Positions 42,212-50,396 of a stretch of 51,812 nt of DNA are shown in pieces; position 1 is the stretch's first letter, and each line of letters begins with the position of its first letter. The DNA comes from Planctomycetota bacterium (lineage in GTDB: Bacteria; Planctomycetota; Phycisphaerae; SM23-33), in assembly GCA_009908915.1 (NCBI GenBank), contig JAAAOJ010000040.1:1-51812 (forward strand), written 5' to 3'. The notes beneath the pieces were generated by a model, which saw only the letters and a list, made by a program, of their open reading frames with translations, made no database searches and was not told the DNA's origin. The position numbers and the translations under genes are program-made.

Positions 42212-42760
42212 TCAGGTCGCGATAGTCGGTCGGGTCGGCGGAGTGGATGTTGCGGCGAGATCCTGGGCGACGACGAACGTCCGGCCGCTGCGTGCGGGGC
42301 GCACGTAGGTCTCCACGATGCCCGTGCCGAGCGTGGGCGCTTCGCGACCGATCAGCAGGCGATACTGTTTGCCGTCGGCGTCGGTGAAGCTGACGTCCAA
42401 CCGTGGCTGATCAAGGCCGGTCTGGGGATCGCCGAGGCCTTCCTCGGCAGCGGGGGCGAACGCGCGGGTGTAGCTCAGCGTCTTGAGCAACTCGACAAGC
42501 GATGTGGCCTTCTCGGCATTGGCGGGAGCCGAGACGGGCTCGACCAGGCGGGCCGCCTCGCCGTCCAGCACGATCTCGATGGCCTGGCCGTCGGCGGGTT
42601 CAATCCGCAGCGTGCGGATGGCTGCATCGAGGTCTTCAAAAAGGGTCCGGCTCGCGCCGGGCTGGCCACGATCGGCATCGCAGTCGATGCGGTCGATGAG
42701 AAGCGCGACCGCACAGACGGCCAGCAGCGTCAGCAGAACCAGAATATTCCGGGCTTTCAT
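42212..42760 (-). CDS. DUF4340 protein, N-terminal part (frameshifted)
   Basis: The frame starts at the ATG at 42760 with a membrane anchor (ILVLLTLLAVCAVALLI, about 5-21), then the first DUF4340 units (IRTLRIEPADGQAIEIVL, KATSLVELLKTLSYTRAF, KQYRLLIGREAPTLGTG). It ends in an off-family tail after FVVAQDLAA. Restoring one base near 42251-42258 (for example GCCGCCAACATC for GCCGCAACATC) joins it to the frame at 42209. The intact product would be a periplasmic protein with an N-terminal anchor, partner of the upstream GldG-like protein. Confidence 0.8.
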   Translation of the reverse strand: MKARNILVLLTLLAVCAVALLIDRIDCDADRGQPGASRTLFEDLDAAIRTLRIEPADGQAIEIVLDGEAARLVEPVSAPANAEKATSLVELLKTLSYTRAFAPAAEEGLGDPQTGLDQPRLDVSFTDADGKQYRLLIGREAPTLGTGIVETYVRPARSGRTFVVAQDLAATSTPPTRPTIAT

Positions 42761-42835
42761 GGCGTTGTCTCCTGTCGAAGGCTCTTGGTTCGTCGGGCGG
42801 CGACGCGATGGAGCTTGATTTGTCTTGGCGTTGTC

Positions 42836-45800
42836 TCAGCCGCGTCGCCTTAGTGTCAGGACCAGCCCGCCCGCGGCCAGGACGACCAGCGGCAGGCCGA
42901 TCACACAGATGATCCACAGGGCGCTCTGCGTGTCCTGGGAGATCGGCGCGACGGGTTGGACCGTCAGCGGCCCGGCGAGAATATACTGCTCCCGGCCGAT
43001 CAACCAGTAGCAACCGTTGACGATCAACTCCGGGTTGGCCCGCGCCGGTTCGAGGGTCCGCAGCCCGCGGTCGCTCATGTACATCATCGGCGAGCTGACC
43101 ACGCCGTCGGTCATGCCCCCGCCGATGCCGAGGACCATCAGTCGCGCCGCCGCCCGGTCGGCGTCGCCTGGACGCGTTGCGGCAACGGCAAGCGTGATGG
43201 GCGGCAGCAGGTCGCCGTTGTCCACGTCGGGGGCGATCTCGTCCCGGCCTTGCCGAAACCGTTCGCTCAGCCCCTGCGCGTCGGCAACGGCCCAGATATG
43301 CTTGTCGGTTTCCGGGACCTCAAGGAGCGGCTCGGCCTGCACGCCGCCCGGCAGCGACTCGCCGTCCCACGTCACGGGGCAGGCGTAAGGCCAAAACAGG
43401 CGCCGGCCGCGGAGGGGCTTGCCGACCCGTTCGGCGACCTCACCGGAACCGAAGCCGCTCATCCGCAGGAAGTAGAACGTCGGGCCGAGGCGGTACTGGC
43501 CCAGCGTCTCACCGGGCACCGTCTCGATGACCCATTTGTCGACCTCGACGCTCAGGCCCCAGTCGTCTTCAAGGTAGCGGTTCCAGCCGTACCGGGACGG
43601 CATAGGCATGCCCATCGGGCCGCGCCGGGGGGGCAGTTGCTGGGCGAGGAAGATCGCGCTGGCGCCGTCGTCGATGGCCTGTCGCACGCGGCCGAGCTGC
43701 TCGTCGGACAGCCCGCCCATGGGGGGGGCGCCCCGCATCATCACCTGCGGCGCCGGCGGCAGGACGAGCAGGACGGTCGGCAGGTCCGGCTTGTCTTTCG
43801 TCGCCGGTTCGCCGTCAGTATCCGGGCCGACGGGACCGGCCTCGTCGGTCTCCGCGCCGTCCTCGCCGGTGTCGGCCCGGGGCATGGGCTCGGCGAGGTT
43901 CCACTCGGCGACGCTGAAGTTGGCCTCTTTGAGGCGCTGGCGGAGCTCGGTCAACGCCCGCGGCGGAATCGGCCCGGTGGGCGGGTTGAACTGCATAGGG
44001 CTCACGCCCGGCGGCGTGGGAATTTTCGTGTAGGCCAGCAGTACGCGGGCGAAAGGCTCGTCGTGCGTAAGGTCCAGCAGGGCCGAGGCAAGGGCGGCAT
44101 CGCCGTTGAAGAACCGGCGCGTGTCTTCCTCGGTGTCCGGCCCGCCGGCAGCGGCAACATAGGGCGGCCAGACATCCTCGTACGACAGGACCTTGATGGT
44201 CTCGCCGGCCTCGATGACGATGATGTTCTCCTGGCTGAGTTCCGCCGGCAGCTTGCCCTCCTCGGTGGGCGCTTCAAGCGTTTCGGTCTTGTCGAGCAGC
44301 CGGTTGACACGGTCGGTCAGCAGTGCCGACAACCGCCCGAGGGGCTTGCCGTCTTCGGCGGAGGCGAAGAGCCGCTTGCTGGCGGCGTCGACGTTCTGTA
44401 GGGCCTGAAGGCTTTCCGCCGCAGTGGACCGGGTGGATTGGGCGAGGGTGACGATCTCATCGAGCGGTTGGCGGATGTCCGCGACTTCACGTTTGAGGGC
44501 GGCTTCGTTGGCGTCCTGGAGCATGACGGCCAGGCGGGCACGGAGGTCCTCGATCTGGCGCGCGATGAGCGACAGGCGGTCGGGCAGCGTGAGACGGAAG
44601 TCGGTCCGCCAGGCGCGAGAGGCGGCGAGCACGCTGCGCACGTCGGGGTCGTCGCCGGCGACGTTGTCCAGTTCGGTGGCCGCTTCCCGCATGCGCACGG
44701 CGGCCTGCCCGACGGCGTCGGTGAGTCTCTGGATGATCTCGGCGGGCTCGCCGGCGGGGTCGGGTGCGTCTGGCTTGCCGACGATCGTGCGAGCCTCGGT
44801 CACGGCGCGGGTGGCCCTGGCGAGGGCGTCGGTCGCGGCCGGGGCGTTCTCGCGGGCAGCCGGCGGAATGGCCGCCATCTGCTCGAGTCGCTGAGCGACG
44901 GCGTCGTTGACGCTCCGGACGGTGTCGATGGCCCGGGTCATCTGGTCGAGCAGGGCGACGTAGTCCGGCAGGGGCGAGGCGGCGAGCTGGTCGCGGACGA
45001 CCCGGTCGGTCTGTTGGAGGCTGCCGGCAGCCTGGGCGAGCGTGTCGGCAACGGTGGCGCCGAAGTCCCACTGGGCGGCGACGAAGCTGTCGTCGGCAAT
45101 GGCCTTCCAGGCGGCCTGTTCGGCGTCGACGGCCTGCTTGAGCTCCTCCACGACGGCCAGGAGCTGGTCGAGCAGGGCCTGGTGCTGGCCGGTTCGGCCT
45201 TGCTGGCGTTCGCGCAGGCGGGCCATCAGCAGGGCGCGGGCGGCCTCGCCGGAGGCGTCGGCCACTTCGATGCGCGGGTTGGCGCGGTGGACCTCGACGA
45301 GCAGTTCGTTGACGCGCTGCAGGCGCGCTTCGGCGTCGGCCTTGGCCGTGCGCGCCTCGTCGGTGCTGGCGGCCGACGTCGCGGCGGTGTAGACCGTGCT
45401 GATGGTCATGGGCTCTTCGACCTGGCGGACGATATCACGCGCCCGCTGGCTGAGGCCGAACCGGCCGAGCTGCTCGAAATCCTGCTGGACTGGGTTGGCA
45501 AAGCTGATCATGTTCACGACGGCCACAACGACGACGACCGAGACGACCGAGACGCCGACGAGGCTGCCGTAGCGGCTGCGCGTGCCGTCCGGCACGGCGG
45601 CTACCAGGACCGCGACAATGGCGGCGGGCACAAGGATGGCCAGCAGCACGACGGCGATACCCCAGCCGACTGACAGGCCAAGCGGCACGCCGCCTCCGAG
45701 CAGCCAGTGGAAGGCCGCCAGCACCGCTGAGGCGGCAATGACCAGCCAGACAACCATCAGGAAGAACGCGGCGGTTCGTCGCCCGGCCAGCAGGTACGCG

Positions 45801-46006
45801 CCGGTCACGCCGACGGCGCCCATGAAGGCGAACCAGACAACGGCGATGATCTGCTGCGACCCGGCGAGGGCGTCGGCACGGACGAGCAAGACGGCCAGGG
45901 TGACCATGGTTCCGACGGCCAGGGCAAGTGTGGCGACGGCGGCGGCCATGGACAGGCGGCGGTCGAGGGTCATTTCGGGGGCGCGGGATTCGTTGCTTAT
46001 CGCCAT
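42836..46006 (-). CDS. GldG-like ABC transporter auxiliary protein with a long helical insertion
   Basis: The product is 1056 residues; the start overlaps the permease stop by 10 bases. About six N-terminal membrane helices (17-180) precede the GldG start (FGLSQRARDIVRQVEEPMTI, about 200). Residues about 215-610 are mostly Ala/Glu/Arg/Gln-rich helix with coiled-coil character, far longer than in usual GldG. The GldG core resumes at ENIIVIEAGETIKVLSYEDV, with ALASALLDLTHDEPFARVLL, LRQRLKEANFSVAEWNL and LPTVLLVLPPAP. A final helix at the C-terminus anchors it again. It probably acts with the ATPase and permease upstream in envelope transport. The insertion could be a periplasmic spacer or docking rod. 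Confidence 0.82.
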   Translation of the reverse strand: MAISNESRAPEMTLDRRLSMAAAVATLALAVGTMVTLAVLLVRADALAGSQQIIAVVWFAFMGAVGVTGAYLLAGRRTAAFFLMVVWLVIAASAVLAAFHWLLGGGVPLGLSVGWGIAVVLLAILVPAAIVAVLVAAVPDGTRSRYGSLVGVSVVSVVVVVAVVNMISFANPVQQDFEQLGRFGLSQRARDIVRQVEEPMTISTVYTAATSAASTDEARTAKADAEARLQRVNELLVEVHRANPRIEVADASGEAARALLMARLRERQQGRTGQHQALLDQLLAVVEELKQAVDAEQAAWKAIADDSFVAAQWDFGATVADTLAQAAGSLQQTDRVVRDQLAASPLPDYVALLDQMTRAIDTVRSVNDAVAQRLEQMAAIPPAARENAPAATDALARATRAVTEARTIVGKPDAPDPAGEPAEIIQRLTDAVGQAAVRMREAATELDNVAGDDPDVRSVLAASRAWRTDFRLTLPDRLSLIARQIEDLRARLAVMLQDANEAALKREVADIRQPLDEIVTLAQSTRSTAAESLQALQNVDAASKRLFASAEDGKPLGRLSALLTDRVNRLLDKTETLEAPTEEGKLPAELSQENIIVIEAGETIKVLSYEDVWPPYVAAAGGPDTEEDTRRFFNGDAALASALLDLTHDEPFARVLLAYTKIPTPPGVSPMQFNPPTGPIPPRALTELRQRLKEANFSVAEWNLAEPMPRADTGEDGAETDEAGPVGPDTDGEPATKDKPDLPTVLLVLPPAPQVMMRGAPPMGGLSDEQLGRVRQAIDDGASAIFLAQQLPPRRGPMGMPMPSRYGWNRYLEDDWGLSVEVDKWVIETVPGETLGQYRLGPTFYFLRMSGFGSGEVAERVGKPLRGRRLFWPYACPVTWDGESLPGGVQAEPLLEVPETDKHIWAVADAQGLSERFRQGRDEIAPDVDNGDLLPPITLAVAATRPGDADRAAARLMVLGIGGGMTDGVVSSPMMYMSDRGLRTLEPARANPELIVNGCYWLIGREQYILAGPLTVQPVAPISQDTQSALWIICVIGLPLVVLAAGGLVLTLRRRG

Positions 46007-46746
46007 CGTTTCGACTCCAACATTTTGACCGACAGGAAGAGGAACCCGGCGGTGAGGCTCAGGAAGTAGATCAGGCCGCGGCTGTCGAACATGCCGCGGG
46101 CGAAGTCACGGAGGTAGGCCTGTGCGTTAAGGTTGGCGGCCACCTGGTTCAGCGGCGCCGGCAGATGCGGGGCGAGTCGGCCCGGGAAGATGCCCAGCAG
46201 GCTGACCACGCCGATGCCGATCACCGCGGCGAGCAGTTGATATCGGGTCAGCGTGCTGGCGAACAGACCGGCGGCCAGGAACGCCGCCCCCAGCAGCAGC
46301 ATCCCGAGATACCCCATGATCACGACGCCGGCATCCGGCGTGGCGAAGATGAGCATCAACACGAGGAAGACGACGGTGCTGGCCAGCAGGGCCATGTAAA
46401 AGCCCATCACGCCGGCGAACTTGCCGAGGATGATCTGGGCGTCGGTGATCGGTGCGGTCACGAGCGTCTCCACCGTGCCGCTGCGGACCTCCTCGGCCAC
46501 CAGCCGCATCGTCAGCAGCGGGGCGGCGACGACCATGGCCACGCCCATCATTTCAAACAGTCCCCGCAGGGAGGCCTGCTGGTGCGGCACCAGGATAAAC
46601 GCGTCGCGCGAGCCGCTCCAGAAGGCGGGCGGCGGGCAGAACTTGAACGCGCAGGCACAGAGGAACAGCGCGCCGACCACCCAGGCCAGCGGGCTGAAGA
46701 ACGTGCCCGCCAGTTCACGTCGGGCCAGTGTCCATATCTTTCCCAT
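45997..46746 (-). CDS. ABC-2 type permease (GldF-like)
   Basis: The 249-residue product has about six membrane helices: a first helix near FFSPLAWVVGALFLCACAF, a typical cytoplasmic motif RLVAEEVRSGTVETLVTAPI (about 80-99), and FLSLTAGFLFLSVKMLESKR at the end. Family members are the membrane subunit of exporters with a GldA-type ATPase. It lies 133 bp downstream of that ATPase gene and overlaps the gldG-like gene by 10 bases. The substrate is unknown. The gap 46747-46879 holds no gene; it contains short repeated TGTCA/GTCAG words only. Confidence 0.88.
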   Translation of the reverse strand: MGKIWTLARRELAGTFFSPLAWVVGALFLCACAFKFCPPPAFWSGSRDAFILVPHQQASLRGLFEMMGVAMVVAAPLLTMRLVAEEVRSGTVETLVTAPITDAQIILGKFAGVMGFYMALLASTVVFLVLMLIFATPDAGVVIMGYLGMLLLGAAFLAAGLFASTLTRYQLLAAVIGIGVVSLLGIFPGRLAPHLPAPLNQVAANLNAQAYLRDFARGMFDSRGLIYFLSLTAGFLFLSVKMLESKRWR

Positions 46747-46879
46747 ATCGTCTCTCCACGTATTGTCGGGTGTCTGCTGTCAGTTGTCATTCGTCAGTCA
46801 GGCATACAGAAAGGTCAGGAAGCACGTTGCGGCGCGTGGATTGCGTCTTCAGCGACGCGGGGTTCCCGACGACGGATGA

Positions 46880-47839
46880 CTATCCTGCCTGTTGCATGGA
46901 TTGTTCGTAGGTCACCTGGACGAAGAAGTCTTCCAGGCTGCCGGTGGCGCGTCGCAATTCGCGCAACTCCCAGCCGTTGTTGTGGGCGAGCTTGTACAGA
47001 TCGCCGCGGATATCGGTCTCGCCGCGCGTCGTGACCTCCAGCCGCGTCCAACCGTTGTGGTCGCTGTGGTCGACTCTGGCGGCGTTGTCGAGTGTGCCGG
47101 CGGCGCCGGCGATCTGTTTCGACTCGGCGCCGCGGATCTCGGCGATGACCTTGCCCTGCCCGACGACGCGCTGGCGAAGTTCATTCGGCGTGCCCTGGGC
47201 CACCAGCCGGCCGCCCTGGATGATGACGATCTGGCTGCAGGTCTGCTCGACCTCGGCGAGGATATGGCTGGAGAGGATGACCGTGTGGTCTTCGCCCAAC
47301 TCGGTAATCAGAGCACGCATGGCACGGATCTGTCCCGGGTCGAGGCCGATGGTCGGCTCATCGAGCACGAGCACCGGCGGGTCGTGCAGCAGCACCTCGG
47401 CCAGCCCCACACGCTGCTTGTAGCCGCGCGACAGATCGCCCAGCCGCCGCCGGGTCATGTCTTCCGGTTCACTCAGCCAGCATCGCTTGCCAACGCGCTG
47501 GACGGCGGCGCTTTGCTCCTTGGCGGGGATATCCCGCAGCGAGGCGCGAAACCGCAGGTACTCGCCGACCCGCATCTCGGGGTAGAGCGGCACGCTCTCG
47601 GGCATGTAGCCGATCCGTCGGCGTACCTCCAGTGAGTCGCTCAGCACGTCCAGACCGTCGACCGTCACACTGCCACGCGTCGGCGGCATGTAGCAGGTCA
47701 TGATCTTCAGCGTCGTGCTCTTGCCGGCTCCGTTGGGGCCGAGGAAGCCCACCACCGAGCCCTTGGCGACCTCGAAGGAAATATTGTCGACCGCCAGCAC
47801 GCGGCCGTACCACTTCGTCAGGTGTTTTACGTCGATCAT
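46880..47839 (-). CDS. ABC transporter ATPase (GldA-like)
   Basis: The start is taken at the ATG at 47839 (MIDVKHLTKWYGRVLAVDNI), where the ABC domain begins. The 319-residue product has Walker A GFLGPNGAGKSTTLK (about 32-46), the Q-loop region IGYMPESVPLYPEM, the signature LGDLSRGYKQRVGLAEVL (about 135-152), Walker B PVLVLDEPTIGLDP and the H-loop ILSSHI. A C-terminal domain of about 100 residues follows, as in GldA and similar ABC-2 exporters. It would energise the GldF-like permease. It is the first gene of the operon, driven by a promoter at about 47960-47988. Confidence 0.92.
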   Translation of the reverse strand: MIDVKHLTKWYGRVLAVDNISFEVAKGSVVGFLGPNGAGKSTTLKIMTCYMPPTRGSVTVDGLDVLSDSLEVRRRIGYMPESVPLYPEMRVGEYLRFRASLRDIPAKEQSAAVQRVGKRCWLSEPEDMTRRRLGDLSRGYKQRVGLAEVLLHDPPVLVLDEPTIGLDPGQIRAMRALITELGEDHTVILSSHILAEVEQTCSQIVIIQGGRLVAQGTPNELRQRVVGQGKVIAEIRGAESKQIAGAAGTLDNAARVDHSDHNGWTRLEVTTRGETDIRGDLYKLAHNNGWELRELRRATGSLEDFFVQVTYEQSMQQAG

Positions 47840-47959
47840 GCGTCGTGTTCCCGGTATGGCGAAACCCACCGTCCTCGGCGGGTTCCATGTGCGGTTATGT
47901 GATGATCCCGGCGCGTCGGCCGCGACGCCTGTCGCGACCACGGCGACCACGGAAAGAAA

Positions 47960-47988
47960 GTTTTATGACCGCGATAACCAATTGTCAA
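47960..47988 (-). promoter_or_regulatory. Promoter of the gldA-like operon
   Basis: On the minus strand, a perfect -35 TTGACA (47988-47983) is followed after 17 bp by TAAAAC (47965-47960). The 5' leader would be about 110 bases. The sequence is markedly AT-richer than its surroundings. Confidence 0.55.
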
Positions 47989-48020
47989 GCGTAAGCGTGC
48001 TTCACGGCAGGACTTTGGGC

Positions 48021-48049
48021 TTGTCGCGGCGGTTTGAGCTCCATACGAT
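48021..48049 (+). promoter_or_regulatory. Promoter of the S55 gene
   Basis: TTGTCG (48021-48026), a 17-bp spacer and TACGAT (48044-48049). The ATG at 48083 has AGGAG eight bases upstream. It diverges from the gldA-like promoter. Confidence 0.42.
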
Positions 48050-48082
48050 GGGTCAGCTGGCCAGGTTCACAGGAGTTGCCGC

Positions 48083-49807
48083 ATGAGCAGGATATTTCGC
48101 GCTGTTTCGCCCGTTCTCGCCACGGTCTGTTTCCTCGGCGCCACCCAGGCCGAGCCGCCCACCGACGACCCCGCCATGGGCCGCGCGCTGCAGCACGTCG
48201 AGCAATCCGACCGCTACCTCCACCACAGCCGCCTCAAGCGAGGCATGAAAGGCTACGGCCTGACGGTGTTCGCCGGGACGACGGTCGAGACATTCGACGT
48301 CGAGATCGTCTCGGTCGTGCAGAATTTCGATATCGGACAGGACGTCATCCTGGCCCGTGCGTCCGGCCACGGGCTGGACGAGAGCATGATCGCCCAGGGC
48401 ATGAGCGGCTCGCCGGTGTTCGTCAAGGACCCCCGCGACGGCAAGGACAAGATGATCGGCGCGATCGCCTACGGCTGGCCGTTCAGCAAGGAACCGCTGG
48501 CCGGCATTCAACCGATTACGCAGATGCTGGCGATTGCCGGCGTGCTGGACGAGCAGGGCAAAGGACAGAGGGCAGAGAGCGGAGGGACTGGGATCGGCGG
48601 TGGCGACCACGGGTTTGCCGAGACCGTCCTTGCTGTGGAACTCGACAGGAAACAGATGAGGACGTTTGGCATCACTGACGCGCAGGTCCGGAGTCTTCTC
48701 CCAACGGAGAAGAGGTCTTCGCTTGATGGAGATGTGATCCGTTTGACTGTCGTCGACGCGGCAGAGGTGAGCGAAATTCAGAATCTGAAAATCATGGAGC
48801 GCAACGGAGCCGTCGTCCATTTGGGTGATGTGTCTCGCGTCCGTCTTCTTGGTGCATGGGAAGGGGTTTCTGACCTTGAGAAGCAGAAGCAATCGGATGG
48901 CCGCGGGGCCCCAGCGGGGGCGAGTCGCATCGCGCGGGATCGGCGGGCGTTTCTGCGGGTGGTACTAAGTCCGAATCGCCAGGGGTTGAACAAACTCTAC
49001 GAGCCGATCCGGACGACGTTGACGGCCCGGGACGGCCGATCGCTGGCCCCGCTGGCCACGCCACTGAGCATCAGCGCCGCGCGGCCGGCCATGCTGGCAT
49101 GGATTCGCAAACGGCTGGCCCCGGCGGGCCTGGCGCCCGTCCAGGGTGGTGGCGTCGGCGGCGCCAATGTCGATGCGCTCCAAGCGGTGAAACTCCAGCC
49201 CGGGGGCAGCCTGGCCGTACCGTACGTCATGGGCGATGCCGACTGGGTCGGCTTTGGCACGGTGACCGAGGTGATCGGCGACCGCGTGTTGGGTTTCGGC
49301 CACGGCATGGCCGGCGAGGGCAGCATGGAATTGCCCATGGGTACGGGGTATGTCCACACGATCGTTCCACTGATGACCAGCAGTTTCAAGTTCGGCTCGT
49401 CCATCCGCATGGTCGGCACGCTCGACCGCGACGAGTACGTCGGCGTCGGCGGCCGCGTCGGCGAGGTCCCGGCCATGATCCCCATGACCGTCACCGTCGA
49501 CCAGTGCCGGGATCAGCGCACGCGAACCTTTGAGTTCAGAATCCTTGACCACTGGTACCTCACGGGCCGGATCGCCAGCATCCTGACGGTCTACTCCGCC
49601 TCGGCACTTCGCGAGCCGCCGCAGGAACACCATGTCACCTATGACATCACGGTGGACTTCGGTAAATTCGGTCGCTACACGGCGACAAATACGGCCGGCA
49701 CGGGGGGGCTGTACGATGCCGGTCGCGACACGGAACTGCCCGTGGCGGCAATGATGTACAACCCGCTGGGCGAGCCGGTCACTCCACTCCAAGACGAATC
49801 GACGTGA
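48083..49807 (+). CDS. Exported SpoIVB-type (S55) peptidase-domain protein with an embedded RND-like patch
   Basis: The 574-residue product has a signal peptide (VLATVCFLGATQA). The S55 signatures are RLKRGMKGYGLTVFAGT (about 51-67), the nucleophile region QGMSGSPVF (about 108-116) and GDRVLGFGHGM (about 399-409). Residues about 181-262 interrupt the domain with text like the porter domain of RND pumps (LAVELDRKQMRTFGITDAQV, MERNGAVVHLGDVSRVRL), in DNA of about 53% GC against about 80% in a stretch 150 bp further on. The frame ends at YNPLGEPVTPLQDEST, and the likely continuation is in another frame from 49804. It might be a processing peptidase or a catalytically idle S55 scaffold; the substrate is unknown. 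Confidence 0.8.
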   Translation: MSRIFRAVSPVLATVCFLGATQAEPPTDDPAMGRALQHVEQSDRYLHHSRLKRGMKGYGLTVFAGTTVETFDVEIVSVVQNFDIGQDVILARASGHGLDESMIAQGMSGSPVFVKDPRDGKDKMIGAIAYGWPFSKEPLAGIQPITQMLAIAGVLDEQGKGQRAESGGTGIGGGDHGFAETVLAVELDRKQMRTFGITDAQVRSLLPTEKRSSLDGDVIRLTVVDAAEVSEIQNLKIMERNGAVVHLGDVSRVRLLGAWEGVSDLEKQKQSDGRGAPAGASRIARDRRAFLRVVLSPNRQGLNKLYEPIRTTLTARDGRSLAPLATPLSISAARPAMLAWIRKRLAPAGLAPVQGGGVGGANVDALQAVKLQPGGSLAVPYVMGDADWVGFGTVTEVIGDRVLGFGHGMAGEGSMELPMGTGYVHTIVPLMTSSFKFGSSIRMVGTLDRDEYVGVGGRVGEVPAMIPMTVTVDQCRDQRTRTFEFRILDHWYLTGRIASILTVYSASALREPPQEHHVTYDITVDFGKFGRYTATNTAGTGGLYDAGRDTELPVAAMMYNPLGEPVTPLQDEST

Positions 49808-50352
49808 AATGCGCGATCCGGAAGGGCAATGTCGATGCGCAAATCGTTGAGGCACGGCTCGACGGCGAGGTCTACCAGCCGGGCGACACGGTCAAGGGCT
49901 ACGCCTTGATCGAGCCGTTCCGGGAGGACCGCCGCAAGGTGCCCTTCACGCTGAAGGTACCTGGCGACCTGCCCGATGGCGAGTACCCACTGACGGTCGG
50001 CGATGCAATGGTCGGACTGCATCTGCAGCAGCAGGCTCAGCCGCAACGCTTCGAGCCCCGCACGCCACGGCAGCTTCTTCGGGCCGTCCAGCGCGTCGTG
50101 CAGCCAAAGCGCGATCGGCTGCACCTGCATCTGGAGATTCCCGACGGCAGCGGCCTGGCGATCGGCAAGACCGAACTGCCCGACCTGCCGGCCAGCAAGG
50201 CGGACCTGCTCCGCGGCCTGGACGTGCCGGATACGTTTGCCACCCAGGGCGCCATCACGAAGACGGTCGAAAGCGACTACGTCCTGCAGGGCCGAAAGGA
50301 ACTGACCGTCACGGTCAAGAAGCACCCGAACGAAACACCCGTACGCCGGTAA
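49804..50352 (+). CDS. Probable C-terminal continuation of the S55 protein in another frame
   Basis: The 182-residue frame begins at a GTG that overlaps the preceding stop as GTGA. It is beta-rich (IVEARLDGEVYQPGDTVKGY, VPFTLKVPGDLPDGEYPLTV) and ends in a Lys-rich tail. It has no signal peptide, which an independent periplasmic protein would need. The same frame is open just upstream (GHSTPRRIDVKCAI), so a one-base indel near 49770-49800 would fuse it to the S55 protein. Translational coupling through GTGA is the alternative. I cannot decide between them from this sequence. Confidence 0.65.
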   Translation: MKCAIRKGNVDAQIVEARLDGEVYQPGDTVKGYALIEPFREDRRKVPFTLKVPGDLPDGEYPLTVGDAMVGLHLQQQAQPQRFEPRTPRQLLRAVQRVVQPKRDRLHLHLEIPDGSGLAIGKTELPDLPASKADLLRGLDVPDTFATQGAITKTVESDYVLQGRKELTVTVKKHPNETPVRR

Positions 50353-50396
50353 TCACCGCCGGCCATCGGCTGCCTATCGAAAGGATGAGCAGTGCA

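Noticed and set aside
42956..44401. 481-codon plus-strand frame opposite the gldG-like gene
   Set aside because: It is antisense to the gldG-like gene and its composition is typical of GC-rich shadow frames.
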